A DNA stretch of 64,000 nt, from assembly GCA_003170275.1 (NCBI GenBank), contig PNAM01000103.1, forward strand, positions 1 through 64,000. Direction: 5' to 3'. The notes under the pieces were generated by a model. It saw only the letters and a program-made list of their open reading frames with translations, was not told where the DNA came from and ran no database searches. The translations under genes and the position numbers were made by a program. Origin of the DNA: Myxococcales bacterium (GTDB lineage Bacteria; Myxococcota_A; Polyangia; Palsa-1104). Shown here one piece after another: positions 49,971 to 58,609 of this stretch; within the stretch, counting starts at the first letter, position 1; each line of letters opens with the position of its first letter.

Positions 49971-52052
49971 ATGGCGTTCGCCGACCAGGCGAGCTACCTC
50001 GAAGCGCAGCTCGAGCGGCTGCGGCTGCTCCTCGATCGCGCGCTGGCGCAGGCGGCGGGCCGGGCCGACGAAGCGGCGACGCTGGCGAAGAAGGCGGAGA
50101 CGCGCCGCGCGGAGATCGCCGCGGAGGCGAAGGCGAGCAAGCTCGAGCTCGGCGTCGAGGTCTTGCGCAAGCGCTTTGCGCTCGACGACGAAGACGTCGA
50201 CGTGCTGTTGCACGCCGCGGCGGTGACCATCGATCCGTCGCTCGGCAAGCTGCACACCAGGCTCTCCGGGGTGGCGTTTCATCCGTGGCTGGACGTCGGG
50301 CTGGCGCTGCAGGTGCACCACGACGGCGTCGGCGATCGGCTGCGCGGGCGCGCGCGCTTCCAGCCGGATTCGAAGCTGGTGGCGAACCGGTTGATCGTGC
50401 TCGATCGTTCGCGTCCCGAAGCGCGCGAGAACCTGCTCGCCTGCGAGCTCAAGCTGCCGGCGCGCGTGGCCCAGCTCATGCTCGGCTCGGATCCGGCGGG
50501 CGGCGCGAGCCCGTTCGCGCGGCTGGTCGAGCCCGAGCTCACGCTCGAGGATGTGGTGTTGCCGGCGGGGACGCGGCGCGAGCTCGATCAGCTGCTCGCC
50601 GCGCAGCCCGGCCTGCCCGGCCAACTGGCGGAGTGGGGCTACGCGTCGTCGTCGAGCGCGGTGGTGCTCCTGCTCACCGGGGCGCCCGGCACGGGCAAGA
50701 CCACGCTGGCCGGCGCCGCCGCGGCGCGGCTCGGCAAGCGCCTGCTGGTGGTCGACGGGCCGCGCCTGCTCGAAGCGGGTCGCGCGGTCGAGGCCGAGAT
50801 CGACGAGCTCCTGCTCGAAGCCCGGCTCACCGATGCGGTGGTGCTGTTCGACGACTGCGAGCTGCTGTTCGGACGCGGCTCGACGCGGCTGCCGATGCTG
50901 CATCGCGCGCTCGATGGTCGCGATGGACGCGCGCCCGGGCTGGTGGTGCTGGCCAGCCAGCATCCCGAACGCCTCGACGGCACGCTCGAGCGGCGCGCGC
51001 TGTTGCGCATCCAGCTCGAGACGCCCTCGGCGCCGTTGCGCGAGCAGCTCTGGCGCCGCCTGCTCCTGCCGTCGGTGCCGCGCGCGGCCGACATCGAGTT
51101 CCCGTCGCTGGCCAAGCGCTACGAGCTGCCCGGCGGCGCGATCCGCTCGGCGGTGCTGTACGCGGTCTCGCGCGCGGTGGCGCGTGGCGCCGGCTCGCCG
51201 GTGGCGATGGCCGATCTCGACGCCGCCGCCCAGGCGCAGCTGCGCGGTGATCTGAGCGCGTTCGCCGATCGCACGCGCGGCACGCCGCTCACGCTCGAGG
51301 CACTGGTGCTGCCGCCCGAGGTCAAGTCGCACATCGAGGAAATCATCGCCGCCGGCCGCAACCGCTCCGAGGTGCTCTACCAGTGGGGCTTCGCCGAGAA
51401 GCTGCCCACCGGCAAGGGTCTGGTCGTGCTGCTCTCCGGCGATCCCGGCACCGGCAAGACCCTCGCCGCCGAGGTGGTCGCCGCCGAGCTCGGGCTGCAG
51501 CTCTACCGCATCAACCCCGCCAAGGTGGTCTCGAAGTTCGTCGGCGAGACCGAAAAGAACCTGAACGAGATCCTGGCGCAGGCCAAGAGCACCCACTCGA
51601 TCCTGTTCTTCGACGAGGCCGACGCGCTGTTCGCCACCCGCGTGGCCAAGGTCGAGAGCGCCAACGATCGCTTCGTCAACATGGAGACCAACTTCCTGCT
51701 CCAGCAGCTCGAGCGCTACGAGGGGATGGTTATCCTGGCGACCAACCTCGAGACCTCGATCGATCCGGCGTTCAAGCGGCGCATCGCCTACCACGTCACC
51801 ATCCCGTTTCCCAAGCCGGCCGACCGCGAGCAGATCTGGCGCACGCTCATGCCCGCGCGCGCGCCGGTCGCCGAGATCGATTACGCGCGGCTCGGAAAGA
51901 GCTTCGAGCTGTCCGGCGGGCACATCAAGAACGCGGTCCTGCGCGCGGCCTACGTCGCCGCGCAGCGACGCGCGCCGATCGACTATGCGCTCCTCGCCGA
52001 GGCCGCCGAGCACGAGTGCGCCGCGGCCGGCAAGCTGTCCTACACCAGTTAG
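49971..52052 (+). CDS. Double AAA+ ATPase, Pvc15-like
   Basis: A 693-residue AAA+ ATPase with two nucleotide-binding domains. N-terminal helices (1-180) include a coiled coil. D1 Walker A is GAPGTGKTT (about 237) with Walker B VVLFDDCELL, where Asp replaces the usual Glu, so D1 may bind but not hydrolyse ATP. D2 has GDPGTGKT (about 489) and ILFFDEADALF, an intact pair, and IDPAFKRRI as arginine finger region. Pvc15/Afp15 ATPases drive eCIS assembly and cargo loading. It is the last gene of the operon; the next - strand gene ends 10 bases later. Confidence 0.92.
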   Translation: MAFADQASYLEAQLERLRLLLDRALAQAAGRADEAATLAKKAETRRAEIAAEAKASKLELGVEVLRKRFALDDEDVDVLLHAAAVTIDPSLGKLHTRLSGVAFHPWLDVGLALQVHHDGVGDRLRGRARFQPDSKLVANRLIVLDRSRPEARENLLACELKLPARVAQLMLGSDPAGGASPFARLVEPELTLEDVVLPAGTRRELDQLLAAQPGLPGQLAEWGYASSSSAVVLLLTGAPGTGKTTLAGAAAARLGKRLLVVDGPRLLEAGRAVEAEIDELLLEARLTDAVVLFDDCELLFGRGSTRLPMLHRALDGRDGRAPGLVVLASQHPERLDGTLERRALLRIQLETPSAPLREQLWRRLLLPSVPRAADIEFPSLAKRYELPGGAIRSAVLYAVSRAVARGAGSPVAMADLDAAAQAQLRGDLSAFADRTRGTPLTLEALVLPPEVKSHIEEIIAAGRNRSEVLYQWGFAEKLPTGKGLVVLLSGDPGTGKTLAAEVVAAELGLQLYRINPAKVVSKFVGETEKNLNEILAQAKSTHSILFFDEADALFATRVAKVESANDRFVNMETNFLLQQLERYEGMVILATNLETSIDPAFKRRIAYHVTIPFPKPADREQIWRTLMPARAPVAEIDYARLGKSFELSGGHIKNAVLRAAYVAAQRRAPIDYALLAEAAEHECAAAGKLSYTS

Positions 52053-52062
52053 CGCGGCCGGC

Positions 52063-53904
52063 TCAGTTGATGCCGACGATCGCCTGCGTCCACTGCGCGA
52101 TGTGATTGTTGGTCATCACGTCCTGGAACGGGAGCCAGAACGGCGCATCGGACGGGTCCATGTTCCCCGACGCGATCTTGGGATCGAACGCCGACATCCA
52201 CACCTGCGGCCGGGTCGGGTTGCCGGCGTTGAGCGAGCCCATCTCGATGCCGTAGTCGCGCTTGGACGAGAAGGTGAAATAGAGCAGGTCGCCGTTGGGG
52301 CCGTTGGTCTGCACGAACGGGCTCCAGCGCGGCCAGGAGTTGGTCAGCTGCCCCATCGCGTTGGCCGCGTTGAGCCGGATGGGCCCGATCTTGCCGTCGG
52401 CGGAGATCACGTACAGCGTGGCGTCGGGATCGTCGTACGAGTCGCCGGTCGAGCGGTCGAACAGGATCCACTTGTTGTCCGGCGAGAACGACGGGTAGTA
52501 GTTGTTCTCGCCCGCCGAGGTGACGATGGTCATCGGGTTGTTGAAGTTGCCCATTCCGTCGTCCGTCATCACGACGATCGACCCCTTGGTGAAGCCCCAG
52601 TCCACCGACGCCGACGGCGTGCGCACGAACACCAGGCTCTTGCCGTCGGGCGACCAGTCGGGATGCGTCCCCCAGCCAGCCGTCGGCACTGTCCCGAGCA
52701 CGGTGCCGGTCGTTGCGCCACCGCTGATGTCGTAGATCTTGATCACCCCGTCGTGCGAGCCCACCATGCGCATGCCGTCGGGCGACATGGCCGCGAAGTT
52801 CCAGGCCAGATCCACCGACGGCGCAATGATGGACGTCTTGGTCGCCACGTCGAACAGCGCCGACGTGTCGTTGCCGCCGTCGTAGGTGACGGCGAACTTG
52901 GTGCCGTCGCGCGACAGCACGTGGCAGGCCACGCAATGCGTGGTGCTGCTGATGGCGTTGACGAAGACGGCATCGTTCTGCGTGTAGAACGCAGCCGCCG
53001 GCGACGTGGTGTCGCCGAACTGGTGGCGTTTGATGCCCTCGACGGTGCCGGCCGCGCCCGCCGCTGACCAATAATAGATGCCGCCCTTGACCTCGTCGGT
53101 GCCCACGTTCATGACCACCGGCGACGAGCCGCCGATCTTGGTCGGGTCGGAGACCGCGAGCGCGCGCACGGCCACGTTCACGCCGCTGCCGGCGACGCTG
53201 TCGGCGAGCGCGCTCCATTCCTGGTTGAGGAGCGACAGCCGCCCGCCCTGCGGCTGGACCGCGTTGGTGTAGACCTCGAGCTCGAAGGTCGGGCTGACGA
53301 ACGACACCTCGAACAGATCGGCCGCCGCCGCCGGCTTCTTCCACTGCACCTCGAGCTCACCGAGGTTGCGCGGCGCGAGCACGCCGTCGAGCGGGTAGAC
53401 CACCGGCGGCGCGAGCGTCGGCTCGTTGGTGGCGCCGGCGAATTTGGTCGCCGAGTCCGCCGGTGCCGTCGAGCCGTCGTCGGTCGATACGCGCGTGGCG
53501 CTGTACTTCAGCACCAGCTGCGCCGAGCCCTGGTGCACGCCGTCGGAGGCCTGCAGCATGGTCTTGCCGCCGTGCGCGGTGATCGACGTGTAGTGCCCCT
53601 TGTCGACGGTCCCGAGCCCGCCGTCGGCGAGCGACCAGCCGACCTGGGCGGTGACGTCGGCCAGGTGGCCGTCCTGGAAGTGTCCGGTGGCCACGAAGTC
53701 GCCGGACGCCGGCGCGCCGTTGACGATCGTGAACGACGCGTTGGCCGGCGTGACGTCGATGCTGGCCAGGCCTGGAATACCCGATCCGCCGTCGGCGCCG
53801 CCGTCCCTGCCGCCGCCGCCGCGACCGGAGTCGGGGCCGCAGCCAGCGAGCGCACACGCCAAGAAGACCAGTCGCCGCGTTCCAACGCTTGCCGTGTTCC
53901 GCAT
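52063..53904 (-). CDS. Beta-propeller lipoprotein with a c-type heme motif
   Basis: A 613-residue lipoprotein: lipobox ALAGC (Cys22), then a Gly/Asp-rich linker. An N-terminal Ig-like domain (IDVTPANASFTIVNGAPASG) precedes a PD40/TolB-type propeller shown by repeats such as HPDWSPDGKSLVFVR, YPSFSPDNKWILFD and FAAMSPDGMRMVGS. HCVACHVLSRDG contains a CxxCH heme-attachment motif at about residue 323. Propeller plus single heme is known in some secreted c-type cytochromes. The strand is opposite to the eCIS operon, and it lies downstream of the 235-residue gene. Confidence 0.82.
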   Translation of the reverse strand: MRNTASVGTRRLVFLACALAGCGPDSGRGGGGRDGGADGGSGIPGLASIDVTPANASFTIVNGAPASGDFVATGHFQDGHLADVTAQVGWSLADGGLGTVDKGHYTSITAHGGKTMLQASDGVHQGSAQLVLKYSATRVSTDDGSTAPADSATKFAGATNEPTLAPPVVYPLDGVLAPRNLGELEVQWKKPAAAADLFEVSFVSPTFELEVYTNAVQPQGGRLSLLNQEWSALADSVAGSGVNVAVRALAVSDPTKIGGSSPVVMNVGTDEVKGGIYYWSAAGAAGTVEGIKRHQFGDTTSPAAAFYTQNDAVFVNAISSTTHCVACHVLSRDGTKFAVTYDGGNDTSALFDVATKTSIIAPSVDLAWNFAAMSPDGMRMVGSHDGVIKIYDISGGATTGTVLGTVPTAGWGTHPDWSPDGKSLVFVRTPSASVDWGFTKGSIVVMTDDGMGNFNNPMTIVTSAGENNYYPSFSPDNKWILFDRSTGDSYDDPDATLYVISADGKIGPIRLNAANAMGQLTNSWPRWSPFVQTNGPNGDLLYFTFSSKRDYGIEMGSLNAGNPTRPQVWMSAFDPKIASGNMDPSDAPFWLPFQDVMTNNHIAQWTQAIVGIN

Positions 53905-53944
53905 ACGGGACCTTCCTTGTTACTTCCCCCGCGCGGATCTTACC

Positions 53945-54652
53945 TCAAACGGCCTGCTTCTGTCCCTCTTCGTCGTCGAAGGTCTTCTGGTTCTCCTCGG
54001 CCTTCGGATCGGCTTCCTTGGCGCCGTCGACGTCCTTGGTGGCCGCTTCCTGCTCGCGCGGAACCGACGCCCGGTAGCGCTCGGCCTCGCCGACCATCGA
54101 GCTCTGCAGCGTCGCGGTGTCCAGCTCGGCGAGCGGCAACCCGAGCTGGTGCAGCACCGGGATGAACTCGCTCGATCCCTCGTAGGCGAGGTCGCGCAGC
54201 TGGTCCCACTGGTTGGCCAGGATGCCGGACAGGTTGTCGCGCAGATACCAGCACGCATCGCGCGCGGTCCGGCTCAGCTCGGCGACGAACAGCGAGGCCT
54301 CCGCCTCCTGTCGGACCGCCTGATCGAGCGAGCCGCCGACCATCCGATAAACAGCCTGGCCAATCGGCGTCGCCGACCCGCCGAACAGCTCCATGATCTG
54401 CCCGAGCGCCACCTGCCCGACCGACTCGAAGAACGCGCCGTTGTCGAACATCTCGGCGTCCCCCTGGGACATCACCCAGTTGCCGAAGTTGTCCAGGGTG
54501 GAGGTCAGGCTCTCGCGGAACTGGTCGAGCGCCCAGGTCGCGTAACTATGGATGGCCTGTTCGGCGAAGACCGCCTGGTCGGGGTCGGCCTCCTGCTCGA
54601 GCTGCGCCTCGGTGGGAGGCTGGGGCTTGTCGTCCTCGGGTTCGTCAGCCAT
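53945..54652 (-). CDS. Unknown protein divergent to the DUF4157 gene
   Basis: A 235-residue acidic protein with no recognised family. There is a disordered N-terminus (EDDKPQPPTEAQLEQEADPD), an all-helical core (about 25-190; YATWALDQFRESLTSTLDNF, EASLFVAELSRTARDACWYL) and a charged tail. No signal peptide or membrane segment is seen. It shares a mirrored promoter with the DUF4157 gene, which ties it to the eCIS. A cargo protein, an immunity or chaperone protein, or a regulator are all possible. Confidence 0.72.
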   Translation of the reverse strand: MADEPEDDKPQPPTEAQLEQEADPDQAVFAEQAIHSYATWALDQFRESLTSTLDNFGNWVMSQGDAEMFDNGAFFESVGQVALGQIMELFGGSATPIGQAVYRMVGGSLDQAVRQEAEASLFVAELSRTARDACWYLRDNLSGILANQWDQLRDLAYEGSSEFIPVLHQLGLPLAELDTATLQSSMVGEAERYRASVPREQEAATKDVDGAKEADPKAEENQKTFDDEEGQKQAV

Positions 54653-54660
54653 GGTCCAAG

Positions 54661-54689
54661 ATTATCGGAAAACCCCCCGATAAAGTTGC
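54661..54689 (-). promoter_or_regulatory. eCIS-shared promoter-like element, - strand
   Basis: On the - strand, GCAACT (54689-54684), 17 bases, GATAAT (54666-54661), and the ATG of the 235-residue gene eight bases further. Boxes and spacing match those at 26752 and 54716. Confidence 0.5.
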
Positions 54690-54715
54690 TCATTACGAGG
54701 GCCAAGCAAGAAAAC

Positions 54716-54744
54716 GCAACAACTTGCGGCCAGTTGCCGATAAT
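54716..54744 (+). promoter_or_regulatory. eCIS-shared promoter-like element, + strand
   Basis: GCAACA (54716-54721), 17 bases, GATAAT (54739-54744), then the ATG of the DUF4157 gene at 54754. The region CCAGTTGCCGATAATC resembles the one before the sheath gene. Confidence 0.5.
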
Positions 54745-54753
54745 CTTGGGTAG

Positions 54754-55362
54754 ATGGCTGCGGACGACCAGGACGACCCCCAGGACGAAGCCGAGCGCAA
54801 GCGACGCGCGCTCGAGCTGAGCCAGGAGATCGCCAACCGCTATCGGCCGGAAAACCTGTCGAAGTTGGTGGTCGACCAGGCCGGCCGCGGCGAGCACCTC
54901 GACCTCGGCACGCGCCAGGAGATGGAGCGCAGGATCGGCGGGCAGTTCTCCGACGTGCGCGTCTTCAAGGGCCCGCTCGCCGAGGCGGTCACGCGCCAGC
55001 ATCGCGCGGACGCGGTGACCATCGCCAACACCGGCATGATCCTGGTGCGCGAAGGCCCGCGCTCGGATCCCAAGACTGCGCTCGGCAAGGCGCTCCTCGC
55101 CCACGAGCTCACCCACGTCAAGCAGGCGCAACGCGGGCTGCACTTCGCGCTCGAGCAGGGGCATTCGCAAGACGCGCCACACGAGCGCGAAGCGGAGGCG
55201 GCCGAGTCGCAGGTGCACGCCGAGGCGACCGGCCAGGCGCGCGCGGCGGCGGAAGGCGGCCAGGCCGATCCGAAGGCCAAGGCCGCGCAGGTCACCGCGC
55301 GGGTGATCGAGCTGGTCGAAGAGGACGAGCGGCTGCGTCGCGAGCGCCTCGGACACGATTGA
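54754..55362 (+). CDS. DUF4157 metallopeptidase-like eCIS protein
   Basis: A 202-residue protein containing DUF4157, the domain most often found at the N-terminus of eCIS-delivered toxins. Seen are LDLGTRQEMERRIGGQFSDV, then LLAHELTHVKQAQRG with the HExxH-type zinc motif HELTH. Only about 60 helical, charged residues follow, with no visible toxin domain, so it may be a stand-alone leader or adaptor or a short effector. Its gene is divergent from the 235-residue gene and overlaps the next frame by one base (TGATG). Confidence 0.88.
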   Translation: MAADDQDDPQDEAERKRRALELSQEIANRYRPENLSKLVVDQAGRGEHLDLGTRQEMERRIGGQFSDVRVFKGPLAEAVTRQHRADAVTIANTGMILVREGPRSDPKTALGKALLAHELTHVKQAQRGLHFALEQGHSQDAPHEREAEAAESQVHAEATGQARAAAEGGQADPKAKAAQVTARVIELVEEDERLRRERLGHD

Positions 55363-56027
55363 TGTCGGAGATCGTCGAGAGCGGGGAGCAGCTCAAGAGC
55401 CTCGCGCGCGAACGGCGCCTCGGCGGGCACACCTATCGCGGCGTGGTGTGTCCCGGCTTGCGCCTCGACGGCGGCGATCTGTTCGGAGCCACGCTCGAGC
55501 AGGTCACGCTCGGCTCCGCGCAGCTCGAGGGCGTCGATCTGTCGCGCGCGTCGCTCAGCCGGGTCGATCTGCGCCAGGCGCGGCTCACCGGCGCGCTGGC
55601 GGCGCACACCCACTTCGCAGACTGCGACCTGACCGAGGTGTCGCTGGCCGGCGCGATCCTCGAGGAGACCACGCTCGAGCGCACGCTGCTCGCCAACGTC
55701 GACTTCGACGGCGCCAAGCTGGTCGGGTGCCGCTTCCTCGCGTGCAACCTGTACGGCGTCAAGCTACGGCGCAGCGTGCTCATCCGCTGCTCGTTCGGCG
55801 ATCCTGCGCTCAACGGGATGGCCGAGCTGACCAAGGCGCAGCTCGCGTCGGCGACGGTGCTGGAGTGCGACTTCCGCGCAGCCAACCTGATCCGCGCCGA
55901 CTTTTCAGGCGCGCTGTTGGTGCGCTGCAACTTCGCGGGCGCGATGCTCACCGGCGTCAAGATCGACGGCGCGCGCTTCGTGCAATGCAACTTCGCGGGC
56001 GCCGATCTGCCGGATGGGTTGCGATGA
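55362..56027 (+). CDS. Pentapeptide-repeat-like protein
   Basis: A 221-residue protein with a right-handed quadrilateral beta-helix pattern. Five-residue repeats of A(D/N)LXX type occur at LDGGDLFGATLEQVTLGSAQ, SRASLSRVDLRQARLTGA and CDFRAANLIRADFSGALLVR, with alternating Cys/Leu/Phe centres. Such proteins occur as accessory genes in many injection loci, but their role is unknown. The ATG at 55362 shares a base with the previous stop (a TTG just upstream is the alternative). Confidence 0.85.
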   Translation: MSEIVESGEQLKSLARERRLGGHTYRGVVCPGLRLDGGDLFGATLEQVTLGSAQLEGVDLSRASLSRVDLRQARLTGALAAHTHFADCDLTEVSLAGAILEETTLERTLLANVDFDGAKLVGCRFLACNLYGVKLRRSVLIRCSFGDPALNGMAELTKAQLASATVLECDFRAANLIRADFSGALLVRCNFAGAMLTGVKIDGARFVQCNFAGADLPDGLR

Positions 56028-56539
56028 CAACTGACCCGCGGGCGATTCGCATGGTGGTCGATCAGATCCGCGGCGCGCTGGAGGGTTACCAGCGCGAGGA
56101 GCTGATTGAGATCCTGACGTACGTCTTCAAGACCTACGTGGTCGAGGGGGGCAGCCCGCTGGTCACCGGCGCGGGCGTGCAGCTCGATGCGCGCTCGGAG
56201 CTCGATGGGTTGAGCTTCGCGCAGCTCGTGACCTGGCTGCAGCAGCACCTCGATGCGCCCGAGCTGGCGCTGTTCGAGGTGCAGGGCGATCGGGTCGGCG
56301 TGCGCGTGGGCGGCCGCAGCGTCGCCATCGAAGCGCCGCGCCAGGAGCCGGTGGCGCCGCCGCCGCCGGTGGTCGCTGCGCCCGTCGCTGCGCCGGCACC
56401 CGTAACAGCGCAGGCGGCATCCGTGACACAGCAGGCGGCACCCGCGCCCGCAGCGCCGGCCGCTGCGCAACCCGAACCGGCCAAGGCCGAAGAGACGCCC
56501 GGTCCCGACAGTCGCTTCAAGCGCCTCGAGGTCGACTAG
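56024..56539 (+). CDS. Hypothetical eCIS accessory protein
   Basis: A 171-residue protein. The first 100 residues are a helix (VDQIRGALEGYQREELIEIL) and a small beta part (LALFEVQGDRVGVRVGGRSV); the rest is an Ala/Pro-rich disordered tail ending in FKRLEVD. The ATG overlaps the preceding stop. No family is recognised; translational coupling to the pentapeptide-repeat gene suggests joint function. Confidence 0.7.
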   Translation: MTTDPRAIRMVVDQIRGALEGYQREELIEILTYVFKTYVVEGGSPLVTGAGVQLDARSELDGLSFAQLVTWLQQHLDAPELALFEVQGDRVGVRVGGRSVAIEAPRQEPVAPPPPVVAAPVAAPAPVTAQAASVTQQAAPAPAAPAAAQPEPAKAEETPGPDSRFKRLEVD

Positions 56540-56540
56540 C

Positions 56541-56963
56541 GTGAGCGCGGCGGTCGCGCGTCGCTATTTCGTGCGCGGGCGCGAGCACCTGCGGCGCGGC
56601 GCGCTCGACGACGCGCAGCGCGAGCTCGAGGCGGCCCTGCAGCTCTCGCCCGACTTCGTCGCCGCGCGCGTCGGCTACGCGCTCACCCTGTCGCGCACCG
56701 ATCCGCCGCGCGCGTCACAGTCGCTGCGCACCGGGCTGGCCCGCGCCCGCCGGCCGGCCGATCGCCGCGCGCTGTTGTGCGCGCTCGGCGACGTGCTGCT
56801 CTCGTCGGGCGACTTTCCCGCGGCGGAGCAGGCTTACGCAGAGGCGGCCGCGCTTCCCGGCGCGACGCTGCGCCTGCACGATCGGCTGGCGCGCTTGCGG
56901 GCGCACGCCGGGCGCTTCCCCGACGCGTTGGCCGAGCTGCTGCTGGCGGCGCGCGGAGGCTAG
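56541..56963 (+). CDS. TPR protein
   Basis: A 140-residue protein with GTG start one base after the preceding stop. It has three TPR-like units (YFVRGREHLRRGALDDAQRE, LSPDFVAARVGYALTLSRTD, GDVLLSSGDFPAAEQAYAEA). It is likely a soluble adaptor for the accessory genes. Its TAG shares CTAG with the convergent phosphatase. Confidence 0.78.
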   Translation: MSAAVARRYFVRGREHLRRGALDDAQRELEAALQLSPDFVAARVGYALTLSRTDPPRASQSLRTGLARARRPADRRALLCALGDVLLSSGDFPAAEQAYAEAAALPGATLRLHDRLARLRAHAGRFPDALAELLLAARGG

Positions 56964-57697
56964 CTCTCGTGGATTCGCAGCACGATCACCGTGGTGTTGT
57001 CCACGCCGCCGTTCGACAGGGCGGCGCGCACCAACGCATCGACGCAATCCTCGAGCGAGCCCTCGGTGCCGTCGGAGAGCATCTCCTGCAACATCCAGTC
57101 GTCGACCATGTCGGTCAGCCCGTCGCAGCACAGCAGGTACATGTCGCCCGACTCCAGCGCGATCACGCGATGGTCGACGTCGACCGCTTCGCGCAGCCCG
57201 ACCGCGCGCACGATCACGTTCGAGTTGGGCGGCCCGAAGCGCGACGCCAGCTCCGGGTTGTCCTCGTACAGGTTGATCAGCGAGTGGTCGCGCGTGACCT
57301 GCTCCAGCTTGCCGCCGCGCAGCCGGTAGATCCGGCTGTCACCGACGTGGCACAGGTGCAAGAGATCGTTGTCCTGCCGAATCGCCACCACCGTCGTGCC
57401 CATGTTGTGCAGGGTCGGCTCGGCCTTGGCCTTGGCGAACACCGCCGAGTTGGCGCAGCGAATGGCGGTCGCCAGCCGGTCGGTCTCGTCGCCGGTCAGC
57501 GTCGGCGCGTCGTTGCTCAACACCTCGCCGATGGTCGCCACCGCGAGCTGCGACGCGACCTGCCCGCCGACGTGGCCGCCCATCCCGTCGCACACCACGT
57601 AGAGCCCGAGCCCCGGCTCGAGGAGCATCGAGTCTTCGTTCTTCTCGCGAACGAGGCCGACATCGGTCTTGCCGGCGCTCTCGATGCGCATCGCCAT
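56960..57697 (-). CDS. PP2C-type Ser/Thr protein phosphatase
   Basis: A 245-residue PP2C (PPM) phosphatase. The metal-site motifs are present: TDVGLVREKNEDS, VVCDGMGGHVGG, LCHVGDSRIYRL, VTRDHSL, LLCCDGLTDMVDD and GGVDNTTVIVL. The ATG at 57697 follows an AGGTG site; an earlier ATG would add a 13-residue untypical leader. It would reverse phosphorylation by the kinase encoded 2 kb away. A TTGACA-18-TACGAT promoter lies directly before it. Confidence 0.93.
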   Translation of the reverse strand: MAMRIESAGKTDVGLVREKNEDSMLLEPGLGLYVVCDGMGGHVGGQVASQLAVATIGEVLSNDAPTLTGDETDRLATAIRCANSAVFAKAKAEPTLHNMGTTVVAIRQDNDLLHLCHVGDSRIYRLRGGKLEQVTRDHSLINLYEDNPELASRFGPPNSNVIVRAVGLREAVDVDHRVIALESGDMYLLCCDGLTDMVDDWMLQEMLSDGTEGSLEDCVDALVRAALSNGGVDNTTVIVLRIHES

Positions 57698-57706
57698 GGG
57701 ACACCT

Positions 57707-57736
57707 ATCGTATGACGGCCCGCGACAACCTGTCAA
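57707..57736 (-). promoter_or_regulatory. Possible sigma-70-like promoter of the PP2C gene
   Basis: On the - strand, TTGACA (57736-57731), 18 bases, TACGAT (57712-57707), ending ten bases before the ATG. The leader would be very short. It overlaps the start of the + strand radical SAM-like gene. Confidence 0.35.
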
Positions 57737-58575
57737 CGCGAGTCACCGACGGAGATTCCACGTCGCTGGGCGTGTTGTCGGTGCACCTCGACGGCCGCCC
57801 CTGCCGGGTGGGGTGCGCGTTCTGCTATCTCGGCGCGCGCCAGGGCGGCGGGGCCGACGCGCCCGACCTCGCGCTGCTCGGCGAGTTGGTCGAACGGCTG
57901 TCCTACGACGAGCTGGCGGTGGCGGTGAGTGAGCCGGTCGAGACGGTGGGCCCGGCGCTCGCGGTGCTCACTCGCGCGGCCGCGGCGCGTGGGCGGCCGG
58001 TCTCGGTGACCACCACCATGCAGATCGCGACGGCGCACCCGGCGCTGCTCGAGGGGGTCGCGCGGATCAACCTGAGCGTCGACCCGTTCAAGGGCGTGGT
58101 CTCGCCCGCGCGCATCGACGCGCTGGCCGCCGCGCTCAAATCCGAACGCACGCTGGACGTCGTGTTGATCGTCTCGCTGGTGACGCCGCAGTTCGCCACC
58201 CGGCTGATCGACGACGGGCTGCTGGAGGCGCTGGTCGATCTGCCGCACGTCGATAAGGTCGCGCTCAACGGCCTCAAGCCGCCGCCGCCCTGGTGCGACC
58301 GCGCGTTCTGGTTGTCCGCGCTGGCCCGCCTGCGACCGCTGTTGCGCCGCGCGCTCGATCAGCGACTGTTTCTCGACTGCTACGTCGCCGCCCGCATCCT
58401 CGGGCTGGGCGGCTGCCCGGCGCGCGCCGATCTCTCGCCCGCGCCCGGCGGCCTCGCCTTCCGCGCTTGCGTCTATCAGCCCGCCGCCGAGCGCCTGGTC
58501 ACCGACGCCAGGCAGCTTGCCGGCGAGCTGCGCACGTTCGTCGCACCGGCGCAGTGCCCGTTCGTCGTCAAGTAG
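57712..58575 (+). CDS. Radical SAM domain protein
   Basis: A 287-residue protein with the cluster motif CRVGCAFCYLGARQGG (CxxxCxxC) near residue 31. The rest is consistent with a partial TIM barrel (VSVTTTMQIATAHP, RINLSVDPFKGVVS, LDVVLIVSLVTPQF, VDKVALNGLKPP) and C-terminal cysteines (CPARADL, CVYQPA, CPFVVK) that could bind a second cluster. The substrate is unknown. The gene is divergent to the PP2C gene and is not clearly part of the eCIS. Confidence 0.82.
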   Translation: MTARDNLSTRVTDGDSTSLGVLSVHLDGRPCRVGCAFCYLGARQGGGADAPDLALLGELVERLSYDELAVAVSEPVETVGPALAVLTRAAAARGRPVSVTTTMQIATAHPALLEGVARINLSVDPFKGVVSPARIDALAAALKSERTLDVVLIVSLVTPQFATRLIDDGLLEALVDLPHVDKVALNGLKPPPPWCDRAFWLSALARLRPLLRRALDQRLFLDCYVAARILGLGGCPARADLSPAPGGLAFRACVYQPAAERLVTDARQLAGELRTFVAPAQCPFVVK

Positions 58576-58609
58576 CCGACAGAAAACGCCGCGGCCCCCG
58601 AACGGTGCA

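Larger units (their letters stand above)
54656..54749. promoter_or_regulatory. Perfect 13-bp inverted repeat of the divergent eCIS accessory genes
   Basis: CCAAGATTATCGG at 54656-54668 and its exact reverse complement CCGATAATCTTGG at 54737-54749 flank the gap between the two divergent ATGs (54652 and 54754), each 3-4 bases from its start codon. Each copy includes the GATAAT box of its own promoter. No ribosome site fits between box and ATG, so both transcripts may be leaderless. Confidence 0.6.
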
